From Rhizoctonia solani (Eukaryota > Basidiomycota > Agaricomycetes > Cantharellales > Ceratobasidiaceae), in contig NC_057371.1 in the NCBI RefSeq assembly GCF_016906535.1, forward strand, positions 2,790,001 to 2,854,000: a stretch of 64,000 bases of DNA, read 5' to 3'. Below are positions 12,299 through 24,627 of this stretch, piece by piece (position 1 is the first letter of the stretch; each line of letters starts with the position of its first letter). The position numbers were made by a program, and so were the translations under genes. The notes below the pieces were generated by a model that had not been told where the DNA came from, made no database searches, and was given only the letters and a program-made list of their open reading frames with translations.

Positions 12299-15200
12299 CT
12301 AGATTCCGATATGAATGTACGGCATCCAGAGCACAAAGTCCTTGGGCCTCAGTTGCTCTCGCAGCTTTGCTACCGCATAGTGAAGCGCCCTAGCCGTATC
12401 ACCTGGCCCAATACTCCCTTCTTTCATCAGCCGAGCATATACCTCATCAGCGATCGTCGGAGCATGGACGTCAGCTATCGACCACATCGTAGCGATTACG
12501 CTCGGATAACCGGCCATCAGCATCCCCGAGGCTAGATGTACTGCTTCGTCAGGAAGCCCGTCGTCTCCTTTGGCAGTCTGGCACGCAGAGAGAAACGCGA
12601 GATGCTTGTGTTTGAACGATTGTTGCATGATGTCACGAAGGGTGAGAGTGCCGTCATGAAGATAAAACCCGCTCTCGGTTGGGTGAGTTAAGTTCTGATG
12701 TGCATGGCATGCTAGGTGAACGCATGAGTAACTCTTCATCGCATCGAGTACGCTCGAAACCTTGGCGCTCTCGCTGTCCATTTGCTTGCAGCTGATTCCT
12801 GAAGGGATACGCTCCTTGATCTTAGCTAGTTCGGTGGTTGTTCCAGGCAAGGGACTCATGTTGGGTGTAGCCGCTTGACACACGGTAAGCAGGCTGGGCG
12901 AGGATGTCGAGCAAGTGCGGCTGCTCGGTAGTAATGCGGCGAGGGTAGGGGTGTAGGACGTGATAGCATAGTCTGAGAGCTTCTCCATCGGGCGGTCATA
13001 GTGTCCGGCCGCATGTATTGGAAGGAATGAGAGCAGACCTGTTATACACCAAGTAAGATGCGGGAGTTCTTCTGAACGACGTGGCTGGTACGTCATGGGT
13101 CATGAGTGGGCGAACTGTGACAGTTAGAGTCCAAACGCTTACCATATAGCCCAACGCCTGTAAAACCGGCTGTACAAGGTCGGTCCAGAGTGTAGCAAGC
13201 ACTTTAGGGAAATAGTCCTGCTTGCCTAAGGGCTTCGCACCGCGCATACTATATCGCTCTTCCAAGCCGCGCCCATTGAGTGAGTATCGGATCCTTACCC
13301 GTGCGATCTCTGCTTTCTCGTATGTCATATTGGGTAGTGGTATATGCTGTATGTTCGAGCTTCCAGAAATGAGAGCTAATGCATCGCAACGGGACTCGTG
13401 GAGGTTGACGGCTACGACAGGGTGATGGCTTGCGGCCTTTAGTAGCTCAGATGCCTTCTTAGGCAGCATAAAACGCTCGAATCCAGGGATGCTCCTGGCC
13501 TCGGACAGCAGAGATTCGTATTTGGCGGCAGTGCTGCGTATATGATGCCCTCGGAGATCTTGTTGATGTGATTGGAGATTTCCGGTCGTAGGTTCGTCTA
13601 GAACAGGCGGTACTGGGTCCGAGCTAGCCCGGCTCAGCTCAGCAGCTGTTTGCTCGAGCTCTTGCGCTAGATTCGGGTGCCTAGAAGAGAGCTCGCCAAG
13701 TGGTGTCTGGAGCTGAAGAGTCTGTCCCCATACGATAGATCGTCCCTGCTCAAGCCATTCAAGTGCTAGACTGTGATTTCCCGCGTCGATTGCCGCAACA
13801 GCAGCCCTCTGAGTGAGGTCGCCAAGAAGTGGTAAGTCCCTATATCTGTCGTCAACTGTGGCGCCTACCCAGATGAGCTGGGGTATCATATCGATGGCCA
13901 GTTGGAATGCATCAATCGTGTCGGGCAGTGACAGCTTAGAGTTCATTAACGCCGCCATACGGGCAGCTACAAATCTATCACAAGGATGTCCTACTTTAGA
14001 CTTGGCGGCAGCTTGAAAGTGAGCAGCAGCCGTAGCTATGTCGAGTGGATCTGAGGAGTGTTTCATTCGGGTAATGTGGAGATGAGCTAGCTGCGAATGA
14101 AAGCGTGGGTAGTCTACATGCCCCACAGGAACCAAGGATACAGCTTGAGTCTGAGCCTCGATTGCTTGCTCCAGCACCGTTGAGTCCTCAAACGCCTCGA
14201 ACTCCTGACTGAGAGCATTTGATAGATTTGCCAGAAGACCCGGAAGGTCAACATGATCTTTCTGAGTGCATAGCGCTGCCTTCTTGAAGTGATCTACTGC
14301 ATTCTTTATGTCCTCCTGCTGATGATGGGCTTCAAACCGACTGAGATATGCGTTACCCAGGTTGTTGAGATAAGCAGCATAGCGGACATGGCTCTCCGAA
14401 GCCAGACCGACTGCTTCATGATGACGAATGATGGCGTTATCTAGATCCTGAGTGCAGCCTGTCCGATCAAAGCGTTGTTGTAACGACGCTCCGAGACTAG
14501 AGAGAAGCGATGGAAGACTAGCATGATTGCTAGGGGCCAGTTCTACTGCTTGAGCTTTACATTTTATGGCTTGGTTCAGGTCTTCTATATGCCGTAACCG
14601 TCGAAACCTGTGTGAGTATGCGTTACCAAGGTTTGCAAGTGTACCACATTGATTTGGATGACCGGTCTGCAACTGAGTGGCCGAGGCGAGATGTTCAATT
14701 GCCCGGTCAGCGTCCTGTATATCTCCAAGATGTTCAAAGCGACTGATATATGCGTTTCCGAGGTTATTGAGCCGACTGGGCATGTTTGGATGGCGCGGGG
14801 TCGTTTGTACGACTGCCTGTGTCAAGCACTCGATTGCATGCTCTACATCCTCGAGTCCACCCAAGTGCTCGAATCGGGACATATGGGCGTTTCCGAGGTT
14901 ATTGAGCTGACCGGGCATGTCTGGATGGCGCGGAGGCGTTTGTACGACTGCCTGTGTCAAGCACTCGATTGCATGCTCTACATCTTCGAGTCTACCCAAG
15001 TGCTCGAATCGGGACATATGGGCGCTTCCGAGGTTACTGAGCCGACTGGGCATGTTTGGATGGCGCGGAGGCGTTTGTACGACTGCCTGTGTCAAGCACT
15101 CGACTGCATGCTCTACATCCTCGAGTCCACCCAAGTGCTTGAATCGGGACATATGGGCGTTTCCGAGGTTACTGAGCCGACTGGGCATGTTTGGATGGCG

Positions 15201-17963
15201 CGGAGGCGTTTGTACGACTGCCTGTGTCAAGCACTCGATTGCATGCTCTACATCCTCGAGTCCACCCAAGTGCTCGAATCGGGACATATGGGCGTTTCCG
15301 AGGTTATTGAGCTGACCGGGCATGTCTGGATGGCGCGGGGGCGTTTGTACGACTGCCTGTGTCAAGCACTCGATTGCATGCTCTACATCTTCGAGTCCAC
15401 CCAAGTGCTCGAATCGGGACATATGGGCGTTTCCGAGGTTACTGAGCCGACTGGGCATGTTTGGATGGCGCGGAGGCGTTTGTACGACTGCCTGTGTCAA
15501 GCACTCGATTGCATGCTCTACATCCTCGAGTCCACCCAAGTGCTTGAATCGGGACATATGGGCGTTTCCGAGGTTATTGAGCCGACTGGGCATGTCTGGA
15601 TGGCGCGGGGGCGTTTGTACGACTGCCTGTGTCAAGCACTCGATTGCATGCTCTACATCCTCGAGTCCACCCAAGTGCTTGAATCGGGACATATGGGCGC
15701 TTCCGAGGTTACTGAGCCAACTGGGCATGTCTGGATGGCGCGGGGGCGTTTGTACGACTGCCTGGGTCAAGCACTCGATTGCATGCTCTACATCTTCGAG
15801 TCTACCCAAGTGCTCGAATCGGGACATATGGGCGTTTCCGAGGTTATTGAGCTGACCGGGCATGTCTGGATGGCGCGGGGGCGTTTGTACGACTGCCTGT
15901 GTCAAGCACTCGATTGCATGCTCTACATCCTCGAGTCCACCCAAGTGCTTGAATCGGGACATATGGGCGTTTCCGAGGTTATTGAGCTGACCGGGCATGT
16001 CTGGATGGCGCGGGGGCGTTTGTACGACTGCCTGTGTCAAGCACTCGATTGCATGCTCTACATCCTCGAGTCCACCCAAGTGCTTGAATCGGGACATATG
16101 GGCGTTTCCGAGGTTACTGAGCCGACTGGGCATGTTTGGATGGCGCGGAGGCGTTTGTACGACTGCCTGTGTCAAGCACTCGATTGCATGCTCTACATCC
16201 TCGAGTCCACCCAAGTGCTCGAATCGGGACATATGGGCGTTTCCGAGGTTATTGAGCTGACCGGGCATGTCTGGATGGCGCGGGGGCGTTTGTACGACTG
16301 CCTGTGTCAAGCACTCGATTGCATGCTCTACATCTTCGAGTCCACCCAAGTGCTCGAATCGGGACATATGGGCGCTTCCGAGGTTACTGAGCCAACTGGG
16401 CATGTCTGGATGGCGCGGAGGCGTTTGTACGACTGCCTGGGTCAAGCACTCGATTGCATGCTCTACATCCTCGAGTCCACCCAAGTGCTTGAATCGGGAC
16501 ATATGGGCGCTTCCGAGGTTATTGAGCCAACTGGGCATGTCTGGATGGCGCGGGGGCGTTTGTACGACTGCCTGGGTCAAGCACTCGATTGCATGCTCTA
16601 CATCTTCGAGTCCACCCAAGTGCTTGAATCGGGACATATGGGCGTTTCCGAGGTTATTGAGCTGACCGGGCATGTCTGGATGGCGCGGGGGCGTTTGTAC
16701 GACTGCCTGTGTCAAGCACTCGATTGCATGCTCTACATCCTCGAGTCCACCCAAGTGCTCGAATCGGGACATATGGGCATTTCCGAGGTTATTGAGCTGA
16801 CCGGGTAGATCCTTGTGCGTGATGCGTGTCAGTTTGACTCCATGAGACTGTAGCTCGATCGCCTTATGCAGATCGCTCATGTAGCCCAACCGCTCGAATC
16901 GGGTCAGATACACATTTCCGAGGTTGTTCAAGCGAGAGGCCAAATCAGCATGCCCAACTGGGGTACAGATAACCGCCTGCTCCAAGACTGAGAGTGCTTC
17001 GTCAATGGCATTCATTCTGCCCGTTGTTCTATACAGTGTCAGGTACGCGTTTCCAAGGTTGTTGAGACAGTCAGGCAGCCCTTTATCGTTCTTCTGTGCT
17101 GTAGACACTGCATGCCTAAGGCATTGTATTGCTTGTTCGTTATCTTCGAGGCTCCCTAAGCGCTTGAATCGATTATTGTATGCCGCCCCGAGGTTGGCTA
17201 ATCTGCCTGTAAGGTTCTCATCGCTATCGGAAGTCATGCGAGCCAAGTGCGATAAACAATCGACTGCGTTGTCGATGTCTTCCAGGTTACCCAGACGCTC
17301 GAATCGCTCAGTAAGACAGACGCCAAGATTACTTAGTATATCAGATTCAGCAGAGCTATGGGCGGAAGGTCCGGCTATGCACTGCTCGTAGAGAGCAATC
17401 GCTTGGTTGAGGTCATTTATGTCCCCACGGTTATCGTATTTGCGACTTTGCTGTTGTGCCATCCATATGAGTAGCTGTCGACGAAAAGTAAGTTTGAAGG
17501 CTGCGGCAAAACGGTCATCTTCGTCGCAGTTTGTAAGCTTTGAGAGCGTGGTAGCCATATTACTTGTCAAGACCTTAGCCTCACTAGCTTGGACGGCATA
17601 GAGATGCTGTTGTATCACTCGTAGAAATCCCTGAATGCCAGGAGTAGTGTCTTGGACTTGCAAGGCATCGTGTGGTCCAGAAGCTAATAAAAACTTAAAT
17701 AGTTCGATTACTTGGTCATCTTCGCATGCTGAGTCTTCTGTCTGCGGGCCATCCCCCGATTGTTCGTTCTTGTTCACAGAAGTGGGGGTATTTGTTTGAT
17801 TTTCTGAGGTCTCCAGCGAAGCCTGAATCGGGAATCGAATACAATGATCTGCACAAGGTATTTCCATGCTACTTACCATGCTCGTTGATCCTAGACCCGC
17901 TTCTGGGAAGTTCCAGCAGTTCACAAAGTCTAACGACAAGACAGGCGGTCCAGGATCCTCGGG
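12299..17963 (-). CDS. TPR-CHAT protein with high-identity TPR array (copy 2, complete 3' end)
   Basis: Minus-strand exons are 17877-17963 (plus unresolved 5' exon), 13143-17822 and 12299-13084. Introns are 17823-17876 (54 nt, GTAAGT...TTCAG) and 13085-13142 (58 nt, GTAAGC...ACCAG). They give about 1850 residues from the exon start at 17963. Layout: acidic N-terminus, about five divergent TPR units, about 15 near-identical 45-residue TPR units (roughly residues 368-1055), further divergent TPRs, and a C-terminal CHAT domain. The CHAT catalytic pair is visible as His in HLACHAHQN (about residue 1716) and Cys in FLSACQTAKG (about 1757), followed by the typical GMLMAGYPSVIATMWSI and a PYIHIGI end. 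CHAT is a caspase/separase-like cysteine peptidase fold. The family is expanded in Agaricomycetes; a role as a repeat-sensing, peptidase-effector receptor is inference. There is no NB-ARC or NACHT domain. Confidence 0.88.
14745..16805. repeat. 135-bp coding tandem repeat array, about 15 units
   Basis: About 15 head-to-tail units of 135 bp (45 codons on the minus strand) each encode one TPR motif around DVEHAIECLTQAVVQT. Variation is confined to a few residues: Gly/Arg before LED, Asp/Asn before MP, Ser/Gly then Trp/Gln/Arg after MP, Ser/Asn before NLG, Ser/Asn before AHM, and Glu/Lys before HLG. Because the unit length is a multiple of three, plus-strand frames across the array are also open; those are shadows. 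Confidence 0.95.
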
Positions 17964-19229
17964 CTTGTAAACAATTAGCAGTCAGACATGTCATTGCTGG
18001 CGGGTATGATGTCCTACATTCATTCCTTTGAACCTATAGGGCCACACATGAAAACTACTCAGTATATGCAGCTCAGGTGGCCGATAACGCACTCACAGGT
18101 TGGATGCCAGCTCAGCGGCTGATTTGTCGTCTTGGTTTATACTCGGCGCCAAGGGGAGTGAGCTCGTTTGATTATTGTTTGCGTCTTGCATAGTGATGGT
18201 CAATGCGGGCTTGAACAAACTGGCTATCCTTCATTCCATCCTTTATACATATGGTACTTCGTTATCCACCAAGCGACGACTTTGCTGGTTGAAGGAGAGT
18301 TAGACGCTCCTGGCTTCCTTACGAGACAAGGCGGTGTAGAGGAACCTTGGTTCAGCAAGGCTTGCCTAACAGGGTATATCGATATGCCCAAGGGATTTTC
18401 TATTGGAGACGTCAGTGAGCGTGATGAGTGCTCTTCCCCCTGGCGGCTTGCTTTGTCTCTGTACAAATTAGAAGGCAGTGCATTGACTGCGGCCACAATT
18501 TTCCGGGTGATAGACTGTACCTATGCGGTCAGCGCTAGTTCGGCGTTAGAGCTTCTTAGAAGCATTCTGCTACTGACTCCACATGTGCGAAGAGGTATTT
18601 CAAAAAGGTTTAAGGCTAATGGATCATGGCGGATTATCCCAGTTTTAGATGCGATTTTCAATCGTTGTGTACTTTATGCGCCAGCCTGTCTCATTATGTA
18701 CCACCTTTATAACATATATCTTGCAACCTGATTGCTTGGAAACAGGTGTACGCTTGGCCCGACTATCAATTTACATTCAAGTTGGCAATATGTATGCTCC
18801 CCTGATTTTGGCATGTCATGAATCAGCCGCCAATAGGCTACTGTAAAATAATGAGACTGAAGCGTCTACACTGAGGCCGCACGGAATATTCAGAGGCTAA
18901 TACTATATATACTCATCAGGTAGTCAGTCTCAGATAGAAGTGAAAGTAGCGCACGGATGTCTAGTCGTAAGTTTACTCCAATGGTATGGATTGACGGAAT
19001 TCGATGGGTTTATGCGAACACCAACGAAGGGGCGCTTAGTGGACCGCGGGTTGTCCTTCTCTCGATTCTGACCACGACACTAGCATGGCCAATCTGTTTG
19101 TTGACCGTAGGCTCGCCACCAGCGCAAGGACACAGTAGAATGGTACGATAGCTTAAGTGCTTTAGTGATATGAAGTAGTTGATCTGTGATTACGGTTAGG
19201 CTGAAGAGTGCTGCGTGGATCATTGCGCA
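17964..19229. other. Divergent 5' region between TPR-CHAT and AAA ATPase genes, copy 2
   Basis: This is the duplicate of 1545-2810. It should hold two divergent promoters and the first exon(s) of the TPR-CHAT gene. A sequence resembling a branch point (CTAAT) and an ACAAG acceptor just upstream of 17963 supports another 5' exon. I see no independent gene. Confidence 0.45.
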
Positions 19230-22200
19230 ATGCCAACCCTATTCCACCGGCTCCTCCGTCCTTCTCACCGCCCGGCGTCATTTCGTCTTCGGCCAGAAAA
19301 CACGTAATTTTGAAGATCGTATCGGCCCAATTATGTCCTTGACACAGGCAACATCTAGCGCCTGGCGATTGGGCGATACGATCGAAGCACCGCAGCCTCG
19401 TCTTGGGGGTTTTTAACCAGGCCTATGGAAGAACACGAGGAGAGCTCTGAGAGCCTTGTACCTATTTACACGAAAGATGGGCAATGGAGATATAGAGGTG
19501 TAAGCGCTGAGCGACAGGGAGAAGATGGATTGAGTGTTGCTAACTTGTATAAAGGAGCACTCGGGCCAACATCGTAGCTCAGCAACCCATTGCACTTATA
19601 CCTTCCCCAACCACGTACAAAGAAACGCCCTACTCGACCCTACAGACACTTCTAACACACTCGACGCTAATCACGCAAGCTACAGCTGGTAAGCAAGGTA
19701 CCAATACAGCTGAAAATATGGTCCAATTGAGCATCATGTCCACATCACAGCAGTATCAGATGTCTGTGGAAGCAAATCCAGCACTACACGCCGATCGGCC
19801 GGGCCTCCCGTCTGAGTCGCTAATCGCCGATGCGCATACCCGACTATCGCTGATCTTCAACTCGTTCGTTGGCCAGCATCGCGTGTCCGGATCGCAAGGC
19901 ACAAATGGACTAGCGCTAGTGCTCTACTGTCCGCTCGAGGGAGGAGAGGTGAGTCTCAGATATCCTTGGTTCTGCTAAGCTGACGTCCGGGATGTGCAGT
20001 ATGTCATCGATGCCACCGTACACGAGTTGGCGCAGAGGTCTGGAGCGACAGTGACAACTATAGACTTGGCACAACTGATCAATGAGCAACCGAGAAGCTT
20101 CTGGGAGGGTGAGTAACTCCGCAAGGCATGGGTTGACCTATTCACGGGTTTGTTTCTGGGTTTGTGATTCATTTAGATGCATCAAAGTCTAGCCAGGACA
20201 AAGAAAGCAACTCGGACTCGAAGTCAAAGCCAGAGAGCGCCAACGACACCGGGTACTTCAAAATGCACGAACCTATCACATCCAACAGAATCTGCGACCT
20301 GGTCGACATGGCTATCCGGGAGCCTAGCGGTGACCCGACAGTCGGCGACACATCAGAGAAGCATCGGCGTATCGTATATGTTCGAGACTTTGGGTTTCTA
20401 GCGACGTTTGCTCCAGAATGCTATAAACGAATCGTCAAGGACAGTCAGGATCAGGTGGATGGGGACACTGGAAGTACTGAACTAGGCAAGACATCTATCA
20501 CGGTCATTCTTGGCGCTTCTCCGCTCCTCGTCAAGGATGGCCTATTCCAAAAATCTGATCCTCGAACGCTCACCAGGCGAGACTCATCGCCTGATCTTAT
20601 GTCGCTCCTGACGTCGCGCCGTTCGAAGCCCGAGACTAAACCGGAGAGCGAAACGCCAGGATCTTGGGGGGAAGGAGAGGACGCAGATAAGGCACGCGAG
20701 GAACGACTACGTCGGCAGCATGAGATGTGGAATAGCAACACGCTGTCAAGTCATATCCATGATCATCTTACCAAGGTCGGGGTATCGGCTGAAAAAGGTC
20801 GCGGTCGGTCATCCCGTTCGAAGTGTATACCAGCATGTATCGTGGTCCCGAAGAAGAGAAACCTCGAGCAGGAGCGCTTTTCTCGAGAGAAACGGCGCCT
20901 GAAACTGAACGAGCTGCAAGTCCGGATGGCGCTTCTCGCTTCTGGAGGCGAGCTGGAAAGTTTGACTGATGTCGTGGAGAGTCGGTTCAAAGAACAATTG
21001 ATCGAATGTGATGTCATCCAACAGGTAGCTGACCGGGCACTCAGCTTTGCTCTATCCTTGCCCTCTAATTCCAGCTCGTCGGCACACCCTACGATATCCT
21101 GGGAGGCATACTGTGACGCATGGAAGCGCCAAGAGGAGCGAGATAGGGAGCGTGCCCAGTGGATGGAAAGCTCGGTGCTGATGGAGAACAAATCTTCTGA
21201 TGGTGAGTGGGTCAACATACCGAAGTGGGGTCTTTACTGATTATCTGAGAACCTAGACTCCAATGAGGATGACGGTGAAAGCTCTAGTAGTAGTAGTGAT
21301 AGCTCAAGTAATAGCGGCGACTATATTCCAACGAGCAACAGGTCGAAGGACAAGAAGGATACCACGGATCCGGTCGTCGAAAGGGTCAAGAATGAAGGAA
21401 TGGACTCGTATGAGCGACAGATGCTCGACTGTCTGATTCGCCCAGGTACGCAACAATCATGGCGAATGCACTATACAGTCATCTCATCTCGTTGGGTTGA
21501 TATAGATGATCTTCAGTCTGGATTTGACGCCGTTCATCTTCCCGACTCGACGATAGAAACAATCCGCACGGTGGTGTCCTTGCAGCTGGTCTGCCCAGAG
21601 GCATTCCAGACTGGCATCCTGAAACAGTATAACATGTCCGGCGCGTTGCTGTTTGGCCCACCAGGGACTGGGAAAACACTACTGGCAAAGGCGATTGCGA
21701 AGGATTCGGGTGCTCGGATGGTGAGTTCCCCATGCACATACGTAGTTACATGATCTCATCAATCTGCCAGCTATCCGTCAAGCCTTCCGATATCTTGGAG
21801 AGGGTCAGTACCGCTTTCCCTGGTATGGTAGCCTTCGCTAATTAATATGTGGAATGTGATTAGTGCGTAGGAGAGGAAGAGAAGAAAGTCCAAGCTCTAT
21901 TCAAGCTCGCACGTCGACTGAAGCCATGCGTCATCTTTATCGATGAGGTCGATGCATTGTTTGGCGCTCGGATGTCAGCGAGGAATGACAACTCGTCGCG
22001 CTGGCGTACAGACATGCTGACGCAGTTCACCCAAGAGATGGATGGGATGCTGTCTTCGGATGTGATTGTGATCGGGGCGACTAACCGTCCGTTCGATTTG
22101 GATGACGCAATCATTCGCCGGCTACCCTGTCGCATCCTCGTCGATCTCCCTGATACGAATGCTCGCCAGGCTATACTGAAGATTCTGCTACTGAACGAGA

Positions 22201-23008
22201 ACCTAGGATCGGATGTCAACTTGGCCGAACTGGCGAGCCAGACGCCCCACTTTAGCGGATCAGACCTGAAGCGTGAGTGCACATCTCTCGATGTAAGAAT
22301 AGCATCTCATGGTTGGAACAGATTTATGCGTCATGGCTGCATTCGAGTCTGCCAAAGAACTAGCAAAGATCTCGTGGATAGATGAGAAAGACAAGAAAGG
22401 CAAGAAGCCTGGTTCAGCTGTTTCGGCACTTGGCAACTTGAGTCCGGCTACATCGGAGTCGGGGATCGAGGAAGTTGATGCACCAATCGCATCCACCGCT
22501 GCAACCGGTAGGTTCTTATACCCAGCATGATATCGTTTGCACCCGCTGATTATTACTTATAGCAAATGACGCAGAATCGCGATTGGCGGATGTTCCCCAG
22601 ACACGCACGATTTCCAAGCGTCACCTTGCACATGCACTGGGCCAGGTCCGCGCATCGACCTCCGAGATGCAGTCATCTCTGACCGAACTTCGGCGCTGGA
22701 ACGAGCAGTTTGGATCCGGCAGTCGGTCGAGCAGAACCAACGGAGTCGCTGTGCCCGGGCCGGCTCTTTCGGGACCGGGGCAGACATGGATAAATGGGAC
22801 GGGAATAAACACTCACGGTATGGGCACGAGTGTAATGGACGGGCCCGGAACGTACGGGTCAGGAGCATATGGGTCAGGATCATACGGGTCAGAGATGAGG
22901 GTGCATGGGATGAATGGATCAACAGGACATGTGGTAGATGTGAACTATGTCCCACCGCCACGAGGCACGTACCTACGCTCATTGGGTATAGACTTGGATG
23001 CCAAGTAG
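19230..23008 (+). CDS. AAA+ ATPase, probably mitochondrial (Msp1/ATAD1-like class), copy 2
   Basis: The exon pattern is that of copy 1 shifted by 16419: 20000-20108, 20177-21202, 21257-21445, 21506-21720, 21771-21803, 21864-22272, 22322-22507 and 22563-23008, with earlier exons from about 19230 or 19425. All splice sites and the Walker A, Walker B, sensor-1 and arginine-finger motifs are kept and no stop interrupts the exons, so both copies look functional. About 15 of 358 residues differ from copy 1 in the variable linker exon (20177-21202), with several charge changes, while the ATPase core is nearly unchanged. The presequence-like start at 19230 reads MPTLFHRLLRPSHRP, one residue different from copy 1. 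The 5' exon structure is as uncertain as in copy 1. Confidence 0.8.
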
Positions 23009-24627
23009 TGAGAAGGGCAGCCGCCAGCGTTTATTCAAGCCTAACGGCTGGTTACCTTGGAGAAGAATGTTGTTTGTTTGTGGTTGTGCCTCGTTTATTG
23101 TAGTGTATACCTTGTGAATGATGATATTTCTGACGGGTCGACAAGTTATCCAAGTGTTGCCATAGTAGATGCCTTTTATTTCCAAGAGAACTCAACGGAT
23201 GAGAAACGATTACTATATCTGGCAGATTTTTTGTTTGACAAACAGTGGATTGGATCAAACACGATGTCGACAGGTCAACCGGTAAGGTTGATTTTCTCAG
23301 ACGCACGTCGCGGTTTTTGGCTCGTTACTGGAGTCATGCAGTAGTTATTTCACTTGCGCTGCTGATTGCCCACATGAATCCCACCAATCATTACCTTATG
23401 TCACTCGGCCATCAGGAAGGGTCTTTAATGATCGCAGTCATAGATTTTTTTTGCGCATTATATGGCTTACGGGCAACGTCAACATATATTACTAGCTGCA
23501 GACTGAGCTCGCGATCAGCGTGAATGTGCTCTATATCCGGATTGAGTGCCAAGAAGCATCGCTCAACCGATACAAACTCCCGTCCAAACTCACCAGACTT
23601 TCAGCTACGGAGTGATGACCCCGTGGTAAGCAATCAGTCGTGCTGAACTTGACTTAACAGATTATTCAGAAACTGCATCACCTTACCCGGCGAAATCCTC
23701 GGCCGATGTACTAGCGATACAGTGAAAATACGATTGTGCCGTTAATCTATAGATATATGCGCAATCACATATACCACCGCATCATATACACTACAAATAT
23801 GCCAGCAAAAAACACCTCATGTCAACAAGTGCACGTATGCTTTGCAATCGACTTGACACATGCTGGCATCTAGACAAAAGAATTTTGGGATAAAGGGCAT
23901 AGGAGTAGGAATTTGTGAAACCGATAGTCTACGATGGATCTATCAGCTAGAACAATCGTACATCATAAACAAAGAAACCACATAAGCTCTCTCGCAAACT
24001 TGTGTCCGGTGAGTACATATGAGTCTAGTTCATTTGTATCTATCAGGACTTTGCAATGGAGCATAGTCATTCGGTCCATCTACAGTACTTGCATATGCCG
24101 CCCGAGTACTCGAACCTTTATATTGGATTGCGCGGCGCAGCGGTTGTTGGACTTGGTCAATCACCGGCACCGGTCAATTCTTTGCCGAGTCCGGTCACCC
24201 ATTGCCGACCCGGTCTATTTCATTTCACTCCGCACAGGCCGATCACGAAAAAAAAACTCGCAGGAAGACAATCCCCCACAAGGTCGGTCATCAGGATGCA
24301 ATACGAATACACATGTTCATCGTCATTATGATCATGAAAACAACCGTGGATCACCACACAATCGACAATCACAGGGCGAAAAAGCGGATTAATTCACCAA
24401 AAATATTACAACTTCCAATCAAGTCAGTCAAGCGGAGCAGAAAAATGAGAGAAAACGGGATCGAGACGAGAGGAGCATGCCTAGACACAAAAACACACGT
24501 AGAAAAACAAAAGCAGAATTATCAGAGGCCTAGTCGATAGAAACAACAGCACAGGAATAGAGTCAATAGTCAATAAGAAAAAGAAAAAAAGAAAAAAAGA
24601 AAAACGAGAGTGAGGCGTCTAATACTA
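23009..24627. other. Convergent intergenic region, copy 2, with about 680 extra bases
   Basis: This matches 6590-7527 at both ends but contains extra sequence from about 23340 to 24020 and a further short block near 24055-24175. I see no gene, terminal inverted repeat or target duplication in the extra block, so I cannot say whether it was inserted here or deleted from unit 1. Confidence 0.6.

Noticed and set aside
14745..16805. Direct repeats considered as a CRISPR-like array
   Set aside because: The repeats are 135 bp, contiguous without spacers, in frame, and encode TPR motifs in a eukaryotic gene.
14649..16808. A 719-codon open frame on the plus strand across the TPR array (and shorter ones in a second frame, also at 6-389)
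   Set aside because: The repeat unit is 135 bp, so any frame without a stop in one unit stays open through the array. The minus-strand reading gives conserved TPRs and joins a CHAT domain; the plus-strand peptides are shadows.
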